This document shows, piece after piece, positions 7,546 through 15,679 of a stretch of 64,000 nt of DNA (the first letter of the stretch is position 1; each line of letters starts with the position of its first letter). The notes beneath the pieces were generated by a model, which worked only from the letters and a program-made list of their open reading frames with translations, did no database searches and was not told where the DNA came from. Source of the DNA: UBA11606 sp964504305 (GTDB lineage Bacteria > Actinomycetota > Acidimicrobiia > Acidimicrobiales > Aldehydirespiratoraceae); assembly GCA_964504305.1 (NCBI GenBank), contig CAZDEB010000002.1, positions 186,001 through 250,000 of the forward strand, in the 5' to 3' direction. A program made the position numbers and the translations under genes.

Positions 7546-9612
7546 CTAATTGAGCAGCGGAGAGGGCAGCGGCGCGGCGTGTACCACCACCAGTTCTTGT
7601 ACACACCTTGTGAGGGCGACGTAAAGCAGCCGAAGACCGTTCGGCAGCGTTTCGAAGTCGGCTGGTTCGACCACGACGGTCGCGTCAAACTCGAGTCCCT
7701 TGGCAAGCGCGGGGTCGACCAGCGATACGCCCGATTCGAGGGTGGCGCCGCGGCGGGTATCGCCGGCATCGATGCCAGCCCGGTCCAACGCCGCGAGCAA
7801 ATCTTCTTGATGCGGAGCGCAAGCAATAATTCCGACCGTCGTTGCCTCTTCGCTGAGTTCGCCGACGGAGCGGGTGACCTCAGCGACTATTTCGGTTGCT
7901 CCCACCTCACGAAGTTGCGGGCCTCGGCCGCGACTACGAATCGACGTCGATGGCGTGATTTGTGGCGCGGTAACCGCTAGAAGCCGGTTGGCGAAGTCGA
8001 GGATCGGGCCGGGTACGCGATAGCCAACCGTGAGTTCTTGCTCCCTCACAGCGGCGGGATCGAAGCCGAGCCCGCTGGTCACACTCGCCCACGATGTTTG
8101 CGCCGACACGCCGGTTGCTTGCGCAATATCGCCCAGAATCGTCATTGACTCACCGATGGCACGACGGCCCGCAGCGCGAAGAGCCATCGCACTCAGGTCC
8201 TGAGCCTCATCGATCACGATGTGACCGAATCGCCGTTTGGTGCCGATGGTGATGTGGTTGGCTTCGTCCAGCAACGCCAGATCGGCGGCGGTCCACGGTT
8301 CGTCGTTGGCGCTCGGCGTCGAGCGGCGATGCATCTGCTGCTGGTCACTCTCGGTCAGTAGGCCCTCGGCGGCGCGCTCTCGGTTGGTTGGGCTCGAAAG
8401 CAACGAGCGCACCATCTGCGGTCCGCTCAGACTCGGCCAGGCTTTGTTGACGGCCTTGCGGAAGTCTTTGTGGCTGCGCACTGCAGGAATCGCCGTAGCG
8501 AGTTCTTCGGGGCCGAGACCACGAGCCGACAGTTGAGCGCGGGCGCCGCGCAACATCAGTTCGACAAAAACAGTTTTGGCCTCGTTGATGGGGAGATGGG
8601 CGGCCGCCGCGGTGGCGATCGCATCGGCCACAGCCTCCGGGGTCCAGCGAACAACACGCACCCCGGCCGCGACGGCGACCTCTTCGGTGGGAGCCGCAAT
8701 TCGACGAACCGCGAGGCGACGAATGACCTCGGCCATTTCGGCGCGACCCTTGATCTCTTCAACACTCGGCTCGTCCTGGCCGCGGACTCGGACACGGGCG
8801 CTCAACAATGAGGTCAGCGTTGTCTGGGTTACCGCCGTCTCGCCGAGCGACGGCAACACGTTGGCGACGTAACGAAGAAAGATCGGGTTCGGGCCCAGGA
8901 CCAGCACGTGGCTTTGTGACAGGGCCTCACGATGTTCGAACAGCAAGAACGCGGCCCGGTGCAACCCGACCGCGGTCTTGCCGGTTCCGGGGCCGCCCTG
9001 CACCAGCAGACACTCGTTGAGCGGTGCACGGATTATCTGGTCCTGCTCGGCGGCGATGGTTGCGACGATGTCAGCCATTTCCCCAGAGCGGGCCCGTTCG
9101 ATCTCAGCGATCACCGGGTCGGGGATGCCGCTGGCGCTGACCGACGACGGATCGTCGAGTTGCTCATCAAAGATGGCCAACAGTTCGTCGCCGTCGGTGG
9201 AGAACCGGCGTCGGCGTGCCAAACCGAACGGGTCGGCGGCGGTGGCCCGGTAGAACGGGATCGCGACCGGAGCGCGCCAGTCGACCACGACGGGGTCGCC
9301 GACGGCGTCTTCAATATGGCGGCGGCCGACGTACCACTGATCGCCGTCGGACAGGATCGGATCTTCGTCGATGCGCCCGAAACACAAGTTGACTCGTCCC
9401 ACGTCCACCGCGGCCCGCCGGTCCGCGAGGTGCGAACGCACAATGCGCGACTCGACGGTTTGCTCTTGCTCAACCTGATGTTCGCTGAACTCGAGCGCCT
9501 GTTCTGAGCGTCGGATCATGGCGTCCAACGCGGCCCGGGCGCCGGTGAGGTAGGCCTGCTCGTCAGCGTGGTCGCGGTGTTCGCCCGCTTCGGCGCCGGT
9601 GACGGTCGACAT
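7546..9612 (-). CDS. helR: HelR/HelD-type RNA polymerase recycling ATPase (UvrD-like helicase)
   Basis: A 688-residue superfamily 1 ATPase. It has an N-terminal region with a helical hairpin ('AYLTGARAALDAMIRRS', residues 18-60), Walker A in 'LVQGGPGTGKTAVG', Walker B in 'HIVIDEAQDLS', motif IV/V in 'VGYRVPGPILDFANR', and a C-terminal 'LRLLYVALTRC'. HelD/HelR proteins free RNA polymerase from stalled or drug-bound complexes; actinobacterial HelR is linked to rifamycin tolerance. The ATG at 9612 ('MSTVTGAEAGEHRDH') is preferred over one 30 codons upstream, because the longer form would cross into the promoter of the divergent MBOAT gene. Confidence 0.9.
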   Translation of the reverse strand: MSTVTGAEAGEHRDHADEQAYLTGARAALDAMIRRSEQALEFSEHQVEQEQTVESRIVRSHLADRRAAVDVGRVNLCFGRIDEDPILSDGDQWYVGRRHIEDAVGDPVVVDWRAPVAIPFYRATAADPFGLARRRRFSTDGDELLAIFDEQLDDPSSVSASGIPDPVIAEIERARSGEMADIVATIAAEQDQIIRAPLNECLLVQGGPGTGKTAVGLHRAAFLLFEHREALSQSHVLVLGPNPIFLRYVANVLPSLGETAVTQTTLTSLLSARVRVRGQDEPSVEEIKGRAEMAEVIRRLAVRRIAAPTEEVAVAAGVRVVRWTPEAVADAIATAAAAHLPINEAKTVFVELMLRGARAQLSARGLGPEELATAIPAVRSHKDFRKAVNKAWPSLSGPQMVRSLLSSPTNRERAAEGLLTESDQQQMHRRSTPSANDEPWTAADLALLDEANHITIGTKRRFGHIVIDEAQDLSAMALRAAGRRAIGESMTILGDIAQATGVSAQTSWASVTSGLGFDPAAVREQELTVGYRVPGPILDFANRLLAVTAPQITPSTSIRSRGRGPQLREVGATEIVAEVTRSVGELSEEATTVGIIACAPHQEDLLAALDRAGIDAGDTRRGATLESGVSLVDPALAKGLEFDATVVVEPADFETLPNGLRLLYVALTRCVQELVVVHAAPLPSPLLN

Positions 9613-9690
9613 TGGGGCGATCGTAGCCGTTGGCGTTCTAAACATCGTGGAGTATTGAAGTGGGTGACGGTACAGTCGAGCAGCGGGCGC

Positions 9691-9696
9691 GGAGGT
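9691..9696 (+). promoter_or_regulatory. Shine-Dalgarno site that fixes the MBOAT start
   Basis: GGAGGT, a near-perfect anti-16S match, stands 8 bases before GTG at 9705. It selects that GTG rather than the earlier start codon at 9660, and the resulting N-terminus 'VLFPTFTFAAFF' matches the usual start of AlgI-type acyltransferases. Confidence 0.75.
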
Positions 9697-9704
9697 CCTC
9701 AACG

Positions 9705-11228
9705 GTGCTGTTTCCCACGTTCACATTTGCAGCGTTCTTTGCGGTGGTGCTGCCCGTGAGTTGGGCGATCCGGAGCCGACCAACGGCCTGGAAAGTGTTC
9801 ATCCTGTCGACGTCGTACTTGTTTTATGGCTACTGGGACTGGCGCTTCATGGGCCTGCTGGGCGCCATGACCTTGTTCAACGAAGTGGCCGCGGTGGCGG
9901 TTCACCGCAGCACCGACCCGATCTTTCGGCGCCGGCTGGTGGCAACGTCGGTCGCTTTGAATCTGTTTGTGCTCGGCTTGTTCAAGTACTACGGCTTCTT
10001 CATCGACAGCCTCGATCGCTCGTTCGGGCTCAGCGGTCCGGCCCTCAACATTGTTTTGCCGGTCGGAATTTCGTTCTTCACGTTCCAGGCTCTCAGCTAC
10101 GTCGTCGACGTGTACCGCCACGAGTCGACCCCGGCCCCGTTGCTCGACTTCGCTGTCTATCTCTCCTTCTTCCCGCAGTTGGTCGCGGGGCCGATCGTGC
10201 GAGCGACCGAGTTCTTGCCGGAGTTGCGGTCGAGTCGAAGGCCGACCGATATCGAGGCCGGACGAGCCGTCTTGTTGATCGGACGAGGGTTGTTCAAGAA
10301 GGTGGTCATCGCCGATTTCCTAGGCCGGGCCGTCGTGAAAGACGCGTTCGGCACACCGGGGGAGTACGGAGCGCTCGATGTCCTCACCGGCATTTATGGA
10401 TACGCGATACAGATTTACGCCGATTTCTCGGGCTACACCGACATGGCGATCGGGCTGGCGTTGCTCCTGGGGTTTCGTTTTCCGCAGAACTTCGACCGGC
10501 CTTATGCCGCGGTGTCGGTGCAGGATTTCTGGCGGCGCTGGCACATCACGCTGTCTCGGTGGCTTCGCGACTATCTCTACGTTCCGCTTGGTGGCAGCCG
10601 AAGTGGTCGGCTCGGAACCTACCGCAATCTGCTGATCACCATGGGGCTGGGTGGGCTCTGGCATGGCGCGGCCGGGACCTTCATCTTCTGGGGCCTCTAT
10701 CAAGGCGCCGGTCTCGGTGTCGAGCGTTGGATGTCTGAGGTGCGCGGGGAGCCCGATCTTTCTTTTGATGCCGCTGACGTGCGCATCCGCGAGCTAGCGC
10801 GGCTTCATAGCGGCGCCGAAGTCGACGCCTGGCGAGAGGATCCAACCTCGCCGGTGCCTTTCTCGCCCTTGGCCGTGAGGCGTCTTTGGTTGGGGCGGAT
10901 CATAACGTTTCACTTTGTTTGTGTGGGTTGGGTCCTGTTCTATGCCGGCACCGTCCCCGGAGGCGGAGTTGGTACCGCCGTTGATGTCTTTGTGGCGTTG
11001 GGCCACGGATGGAGCATCGCTCCGGTTCTGCTGAACCCGCTGGTTGCTCTGGTGATCGTGGGGGCTATCGCCGCCCAGTACGTACCGCCCATGCTGGCCC
11101 GCCAGTGGGCGGCGATGTTTTCTACCCTTCAACCATCGTTGGTCGCGGTCGGGTTCGCGTTCTGGATCATGCTGGTGGTGGCCCTCGGACCCGAGGGCGT
11201 CAGCGATTTCATCTACTTTCAATTCTGA
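9705..11228 (+). CDS. MBOAT family O-acyltransferase (AlgI/PatA-like)
   Basis: A polytopic inner-membrane protein of 507 residues with roughly ten hydrophobic segments. Motifs include 'LPVGISFFTFQALSYVVDVY', 'DFWRRWHITLSRWLRDY' and 'GGLWHGAAGTFIFWG', which carries the invariant membrane-embedded His. The family passes acyl groups, usually acetyl, across the membrane to a polysaccharide or cell-wall acceptor. The SGNH protein starts 2 bases after its stop, matching the AlgI-AlgJ/X and PatA-PatB arrangement in which MBOAT loads and SGNH transfers. Confidence 0.93.
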   Translation: MLFPTFTFAAFFAVVLPVSWAIRSRPTAWKVFILSTSYLFYGYWDWRFMGLLGAMTLFNEVAAVAVHRSTDPIFRRRLVATSVALNLFVLGLFKYYGFFIDSLDRSFGLSGPALNIVLPVGISFFTFQALSYVVDVYRHESTPAPLLDFAVYLSFFPQLVAGPIVRATEFLPELRSSRRPTDIEAGRAVLLIGRGLFKKVVIADFLGRAVVKDAFGTPGEYGALDVLTGIYGYAIQIYADFSGYTDMAIGLALLLGFRFPQNFDRPYAAVSVQDFWRRWHITLSRWLRDYLYVPLGGSRSGRLGTYRNLLITMGLGGLWHGAAGTFIFWGLYQGAGLGVERWMSEVRGEPDLSFDAADVRIRELARLHSGAEVDAWREDPTSPVPFSPLAVRRLWLGRIITFHFVCVGWVLFYAGTVPGGGVGTAVDVFVALGHGWSIAPVLLNPLVALVIVGAIAAQYVPPMLARQWAAMFSTLQPSLVAVGFAFWIMLVVALGPEGVSDFIYFQF

Positions 11229-11230
11229 CC

Positions 11231-12334
11231 ATGGAACACAGCGACCCTCTCAAACGCGCTGTACAGCAGCGCCCACATGGCGACACGTGGACCGACGAGC
11301 AGTTCTTGGCCGCCCGCGAAGCCGACCTGAGTGAACGAACCAAGCCGGTGCGATCGGTCGTAGGGGCAACGGTTCTTTGCCTTCTTCTCGCCACTCTTTT
11401 GACTTCCGCCAAACTGGTGCAGATCGCCGAACGTCAAGAGTTTGGCCCGGCACGGGATCGTCAACTAGCGGTGGCCGACGCCGTCGACCGAGTCGCAAAC
11501 TTTCTGTCGCTGAACCGTCCTTACGACGCCGTTCTCGATCTTCGCAATGTTGCTCACGGCACCGGTAAGGGAGGCGACATCATCGACGAGGTGCTGGCCA
11601 CGACGACGTCAGTGCCACCAGCAACCACAACACTGCCGTCGGCAACTTCGTCGACCACCACGACCACCACGCTGGCGCCGGTAATCAGATTGGTAAACGA
11701 GGCATCACCGCTGCGGGTCTACGTGGCCGGCGATAGCCAAGCCGAATATCTTGGTCAGGCCATAACGACCGAATCGCCGGGCTACGCGCTCGAGGTCGAG
11801 GTCGACGACCGGATATCGACCAGCCTCGCCCGACCCGACTACTTCAATTGGCCGGCCGAATTCGCGGCCAAGGTTTCCGATGATCGGCCCGAAGCCGTAG
11901 TGCTGTTCATCGGTGCCAACGACCATCAGGACATGGCTGACTCCGAGGGGAATCGCCTTGTCGAAGGCACACCGGACTGGCAGTCCGAGTGGTCGGCTCG
12001 CCTGACCCTTGTTCTCGATCTGCTGGCCGCCCAAGACACCGCCGTGTATTGGGTGTCGCAACCGCCGATGCGAGACGGCTCGCTAAACGCCGGGGTCACC
12101 CTCATCAACCAATTGGCCCAACCCATAGTGGAGGCCCACGCCAACGCCACCTACATCGACATCTGGGATTTGTTCGGTGGCGATGGCAGCTATCAAGACC
12201 ACGTGGTTGGGCCCTCTGGCGAAACAATCGATGCCCGAGTCGACGACGGTGTACATGTGAGTCGGTCGGGCGCGTCTTGGATCGCCGACCTGGTTTTTGC
12301 CCGATGGTCCGAGGTGTGGGAATTCGTCGGCTAG
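11231..12334 (+). CDS. Membrane-anchored SGNH-hydrolase-like protein (DUF459 type), partner of MBOAT
   Basis: A 367-residue protein. A cytoplasmic tail is followed by one membrane segment ('VVGATVLCLLLATLLTSA', about residues 43-60), a Thr/Ser-Pro linker around residues 118-140, and an outer SGNH domain. Block I is 'VYVAGDSQAEYLG' (GDS with the nucleophile Ser), block III 'VLFIGANDHQDM' (GxND), and the C-terminal 'DDGVHVSRSGASWIA' supplies the Asp-His pair. The likely role is O-acylation of an exported glycan using acyl groups delivered by the MBOAT. Its TAG lies in a CTAG shared with the convergent YqgE gene. Confidence 0.88.
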   Translation: MEHSDPLKRAVQQRPHGDTWTDEQFLAAREADLSERTKPVRSVVGATVLCLLLATLLTSAKLVQIAERQEFGPARDRQLAVADAVDRVANFLSLNRPYDAVLDLRNVAHGTGKGGDIIDEVLATTTSVPPATTTLPSATSSTTTTTTLAPVIRLVNEASPLRVYVAGDSQAEYLGQAITTESPGYALEVEVDDRISTSLARPDYFNWPAEFAAKVSDDRPEAVVLFIGANDHQDMADSEGNRLVEGTPDWQSEWSARLTLVLDLLAAQDTAVYWVSQPPMRDGSLNAGVTLINQLAQPIVEAHANATYIDIWDLFGGDGSYQDHVVGPSGETIDARVDDGVHVSRSGASWIADLVFARWSEVWEFVG

Positions 12335-12876
12335 TTGAGCCAGGGTTCGCGGGGATAACGCCGCAGTTGAGCCAACGGGCCGGATTGGCGCCCCACGATT
12401 TCCCACCAGAGGCCGGTGGGGTCGGGCGACAACAGGTCGGAGTCCTCGGCGTCCACCACAAACCAGGCATCGTCGTGCAGTTCCGAGTCGAGTTGACCAG
12501 CTCCCCAACTCGCATAGCCCCCAAACATGCGCGCACCGACAAGACCGGGGATGGCGTCTGGACCGTGACCAAGATCAAGAGTGCCGATGCGACCCGATAT
12601 CGGGTTCCACGCCTCGTTGGGAAGGCTGGGATCAGCGACGCCGACGGCGATGATCGACGATACCGAGACCGGGCCGCCCCAAAATACGACCGGGGGTGAT
12701 CCGGCCGCCTCGACCCAGAGGTCGAACGTTTCGGCGACCGGCAATTCGCTGGGTCGGTTGATGACGACGCCGAGCGCGCCTTCGTCAGTGTGTTCGAGCA
12801 TGAACACCACCGATAGATCAAAGTTGGGATCGTCGAGCGCTGGCGCGGCCAGCAGATGTCGTCCGCGGGTGATCAT
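12331..12876 (-). CDS. YqgE/AlgH family protein (UPF0301)
   Basis: A 181-residue protein of the YqgE/AlgH family. Its start 'GRHLLAAPALDDPNFDLSVV' and the segment 'GALGVVINRPSELPV' are family hallmarks, as are 'VFWGGPV' and 'ARMFGGYASWGAGQLDSEL'. The biochemical role of the family is not established. It converges on the SGNH gene with a shared CTAG stop and diverges from thiD with 35 bases between the two starts. Confidence 0.93.
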   Translation of the reverse strand: MITRGRHLLAAPALDDPNFDLSVVFMLEHTDEGALGVVINRPSELPVAETFDLWVEAAGSPPVVFWGGPVSVSSIIAVGVADPSLPNEAWNPISGRIGTLDLGHGPDAIPGLVGARMFGGYASWGAGQLDSELHDDAWFVVDAEDSDLLSPDPTGLWWEIVGRQSGPLAQLRRYPREPWLN

Positions 12877-12911
12877 GGGTTTCCATCATTACCTGTGGCA
12901 GCATCCATTTC

Positions 12912-13715
12912 GTGGTTAGTACTCAACTCCCGGTGGCCGCGACTCTCGCCGCTCACGATCCTCTTGGCGGCGCCGGTATCGCTGCTGACCTCACAACCTT
13001 TGCTGCCCTCGGGGTGCATGGCACCGCCGCGGTTACGGCCGTCACTGCACAACACCTAACGTCGGTCGATCGTGTCGAGTCAATCTCCGCGGAGATGGTT
13101 GCCGCCCAACTCGACGGCATTTGTGACGACTTCGCTCCAGCGGCGTTCAAGACCGGCCTGATTGCATCATGTGATGTGATCGATGTGGTGGTCGAGCGCA
13201 TCGACGCCGGCCGTCTACCCCGCCCTGTGGTTGATCCGGTGCTGGTGGACGGTCGGGGAAACCAGTTCGTCAGTACCGCCGTCGAGTGGGCGTATCGCGA
13301 GCAACTGATTCCTCGGGCATCGGTGCTCACCCCCAACGTGGGCGAGGTCAGCGTCTTACTCGGGCGCGAGATCGCCACGGTCGACGATGTTTGCCGGGCG
13401 GGCCGCGAGTTGGCGTCTCTGGGTGCTGGTTTGGTTGTCGTTACCGGGGGAGCGATAGAAGGAGACGAGGCCGTCGATGTCGTGATCGGCCCCGACGGAG
13501 GCACCGACTGCATCCGGGGGCCGTGGATCGATACGCCCCACGTGCGTGGTTCGGGATGTACTTTCGCGGCGGCTATCACCGCGCTGCTGTGCTGGGGGGT
13601 GGCCCCCGCCGAGGCTGTGGCCGATGCCAAGGTCTTTGTACAAACACGGCTCGCTGCTACTTCGTGGCCGAGCGCGTCGGGGGCAGGGCCCATCCGCCAC
13701 GTGGCGGACTCTTGA
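12912..13715 (+). CDS. thiD: Hydroxymethylpyrimidine/phosphomethylpyrimidine kinase
   Basis: A 267-residue ribokinase-fold kinase that phosphorylates HMP and HMP-P in thiamine biosynthesis. Matching segments are 'GGAGIAADLTTFAALGVHG', 'AFKTGLIAS', 'VVDPVLVDGRG', 'LTPNVGEVSVLLG' and the catalytic-loop 'VRGSGCTFAAAITALL' (GSGC with anion hole). The N-terminus reads 'AAHDPLGGAG' where most homologues have a GxDSGGGAG-like segment, a mild deviation. The start is GTG at 12912. No other thiamine genes are nearby. Confidence 0.92.
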   Translation: MVSTQLPVAATLAAHDPLGGAGIAADLTTFAALGVHGTAAVTAVTAQHLTSVDRVESISAEMVAAQLDGICDDFAPAAFKTGLIASCDVIDVVVERIDAGRLPRPVVDPVLVDGRGNQFVSTAVEWAYREQLIPRASVLTPNVGEVSVLLGREIATVDDVCRAGRELASLGAGLVVVTGGAIEGDEAVDVVIGPDGGTDCIRGPWIDTPHVRGSGCTFAAAITALLCWGVAPAEAVADAKVFVQTRLAATSWPSASGAGPIRHVADS

Positions 13716-13725
13716 CGTCGAGTCG

Positions 13726-14058
13726 TTACACGATGTGGTTCCACTCTTCCCCGTAGTGAAAGCAGAGTTCGTCGCCGGCCTCGATGGTCTTGATGGCATA
13801 GAGTTCGGGTCCATCGAACTCGACGTTGGGGTCGCTGCTGTGGTTCAACCACTTGAGCACGGTGTCGCCGTCGATGCCTCGGTATTGGCCATCGTCGTGT
13901 TCCACCCACAAGACGTAGGTGCCGTCGACCGAGGTTGGAGCGCCACCGTACCGGCCGATGAATTCGCCGATGTCTATGAGTCGCTTGGCGAATACCCCGT
14001 TTCCGTGAACCGGCGACTTTGCGCAAGTGACGATTTCGTCGGCCGACGACGTGGTCAC
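13726..14058 (-). CDS. Small SET domain protein (putative protein lysine methyltransferase)
   Basis: A 110-residue protein that is essentially only a SET domain. It has 'HGNGVFAKRLIDIGEFIGRY' at residues 18-37, the pseudoknot motif 'LNHSSDPNVEF' (NHS at 72-74), and the C-terminal 'GDELCFHYGEEW' whose Tyr is near residue 102. These are the SAM-binding and catalytic signatures. Post-SET cysteines are absent. Its start overlaps the stop of the DUF1330-like gene by 4 bases, so it is the last gene of an operon headed by an rRNA methyltransferase; the substrate is unknown. Confidence 0.85.
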   Translation of the reverse strand: MTTSSADEIVTCAKSPVHGNGVFAKRLIDIGEFIGRYGGAPTSVDGTYVLWVEHDDGQYRGIDGDTVLKWLNHSSDPNVEFDGPELYAIKTIEAGDELCFHYGEEWNHIV

Positions 14059-14444
14059 GGGTCGGATACTGGTTGATTGGATACTGGTTGATCGGATAGT
14101 GGGCGGATGGGCGTGACGGTGCCGTCGCCGTCTGCCGCCGAACGCTGGCGGCCGTCGGTGATCAGAGAGCGGGCAATTGCCGCGTCGCCGAGTGCTTCGA
14201 AGTCGGCTCGAAGCGGGTCGCGTAAGTAGCCGTCGATAGCCACCGAATCGGGGAAGCTCATGACCAACACGGTGTCGGGCGACCCGGGACCGCCGTCAAC
14301 GGGACGTACGCGTCGGGTTAGCTCGCCGCGGTGACGCGGCAACAAATCGCAGAGCGCGGCCACGTATTCCTCGAAACGTTCGACGGCTCCGGTACCCCAC
14401 AACTTGATGGTGAGCTCGATGCGAGCTTCGTCGGCCACGGTCAT
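14055..14444 (-). CDS. DUF1330-like protein
   Basis: A 129-residue protein whose core 'IELTIKLWGTGAVERFEEYV' and 'VLVMSFPDSVAIDGYLRDP' resembles the dimeric alpha-beta-barrel DUF1330 family, of unknown enzymology. The ATG at 14444 lies 4 bases after the stop of the methyltransferase gene. The C-terminal tail 'PLSDQPVSNQPVSDP' comes from a short imperfect DNA repeat at about 14065-14100. The stop overlaps the SET gene start by 4 bases, suggesting translational coupling. Confidence 0.7.
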   Translation of the reverse strand: MTVADEARIELTIKLWGTGAVERFEEYVAALCDLLPRHRGELTRRVRPVDGGPGSPDTVLVMSFPDSVAIDGYLRDPLRADFEALGDAAIARSLITDGRQRSAADGDGTVTPIRPLSDQPVSNQPVSDP

Positions 14445-14448
14445 GACA

Positions 14449-15678
14449 TTAGTGGTCGACGCGGGCCAGGATTGCCTTGAGGTAGGAGCCTTGGGCAAAC
14501 CCAACCGGGTGATCGATGGCGTGCCCGGTTCGCTCTATCTCTTCGAGACGGGCGCCGCGGCGCGATGCCGAGCTGAACACCCCGTCGAAGAAATCGTCGT
14601 TGGTGACCCGGCTCGAACACGAGGCCTGGAAGAGCAAACCGCCCGGATTGGTGAGCGCTACACCCAGCTGGGTGAGGCGGTCATAGGCCTTGAGCGCCGT
14701 CTCGATCGAGGACTTGCGTTGGGCAAACGAGGGAGGGTCGATGATTACGAGGTCGAAGTGCTGCTTGACGGTCTGGAGGCGCTGCATTACCTCGAAGGCA
14801 TCTCCGACCGTAGTGATGCGGCGGGGATTGGCGGCAAACCTCGACGCGTTCCGCGACATGTTTTGTTCGGTGGATCTGATCGCGTGAGGGGACAGGTCGG
14901 TGCTGTGGACGTCGGTTGCGCCCCCGGCCGCGGCATGCACGCCGAAGCCGCCCTGGCAACAAAACACGTCGAGCACGCTCGCGCCGGCGCTATGAGCCCG
15001 CACGAGTTGACGGTTGTCGCGTTGGTCCAGGAAGTACCCGGTTTTTTGCCCGTTCACGGGGTCGGCTTCGAATTCGAGTCCGTTCTCTACAAAGGGCACG
15101 CCGCCCTGTACTGGTGGACCGATGATCGTGGCGCCGTCGCTGAGTCCAAAAGTCTCGGCGGTCGCGACGTTGCGGGCAAAACGTAGGACCACGGCTTCGG
15201 CTTCGACGGTGTCGGTCAGCGCGGCTACTACTGGTTGAAGATGCGGGAGCCAGGCCTCGCTATAGAGCTTCACAACGACGACGGGCCCGTACTGATCGAC
15301 GACCAGAGACGGCAAGCGGTCGTTCTCGCCGTGGATCAGCCGATACGCGCTGTGGCGGGGATCATCTACAAGAGGGCGACGTTTCTCGACCGTCTCACCG
15401 ATGCGCGTCGCCCAGAATGTTTCGTCTATCGGGGTTGGCTTGCCGGCGTGCAGCACTCGGATGCGAATGGGGGAGTGCGGATCCCACAGACCAATCGCCG
15501 CGAAGCGGCGTTCGGCGTCGAAGATGACCGCGAGGTCGCCTGGTGCGCCATGATGCGACGCGTCGGTAATTGACTTGTCGAATACCCACGGATGTCCGCC
15601 GCGGATCTGGCGAAGAGCGTCCTTGGTTACCCGAACGGCGAGGCGCCTTTCGCTGGGCGGCGGTAGCTGGTCGAGCAT
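14449..15678 (-). CDS. Class I SAM-dependent rRNA methyltransferase, RlmI/RlmK-like (PUA + Rossmann)
   Basis: A 409-residue enzyme. An N-terminal PUA-like domain ('RQIRGGHPWVFDKSI') leads to the RlmI-type middle domain ('VNGQKTGYFLDQRDNR') and a methyltransferase core with motif I 'SVLDVFCCQGGFGVHAA', an acidic 'HSTDLS', and motif IV 'IDPPSFA' (DPPS). The family makes m5C in 23S rRNA. The ATG at 15678 gives 'MLDQLPPPSERRLAV', one base after the upstream glycosyltransferase stop; the longer frame to 15714 would overlap that gene. It heads the DUF1330-SET tail of the operon. Confidence 0.9.
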   Translation of the reverse strand: MLDQLPPPSERRLAVRVTKDALRQIRGGHPWVFDKSITDASHHGAPGDLAVIFDAERRFAAIGLWDPHSPIRIRVLHAGKPTPIDETFWATRIGETVEKRRPLVDDPRHSAYRLIHGENDRLPSLVVDQYGPVVVVKLYSEAWLPHLQPVVAALTDTVEAEAVVLRFARNVATAETFGLSDGATIIGPPVQGGVPFVENGLEFEADPVNGQKTGYFLDQRDNRQLVRAHSAGASVLDVFCCQGGFGVHAAAGGATDVHSTDLSPHAIRSTEQNMSRNASRFAANPRRITTVGDAFEVMQRLQTVKQHFDLVIIDPPSFAQRKSSIETALKAYDRLTQLGVALTNPGGLLFQASCSSRVTNDDFFDGVFSSASRRGARLEEIERTGHAIDHPVGFAQGSYLKAILARVDH

Positions 15679-15679
15679 T

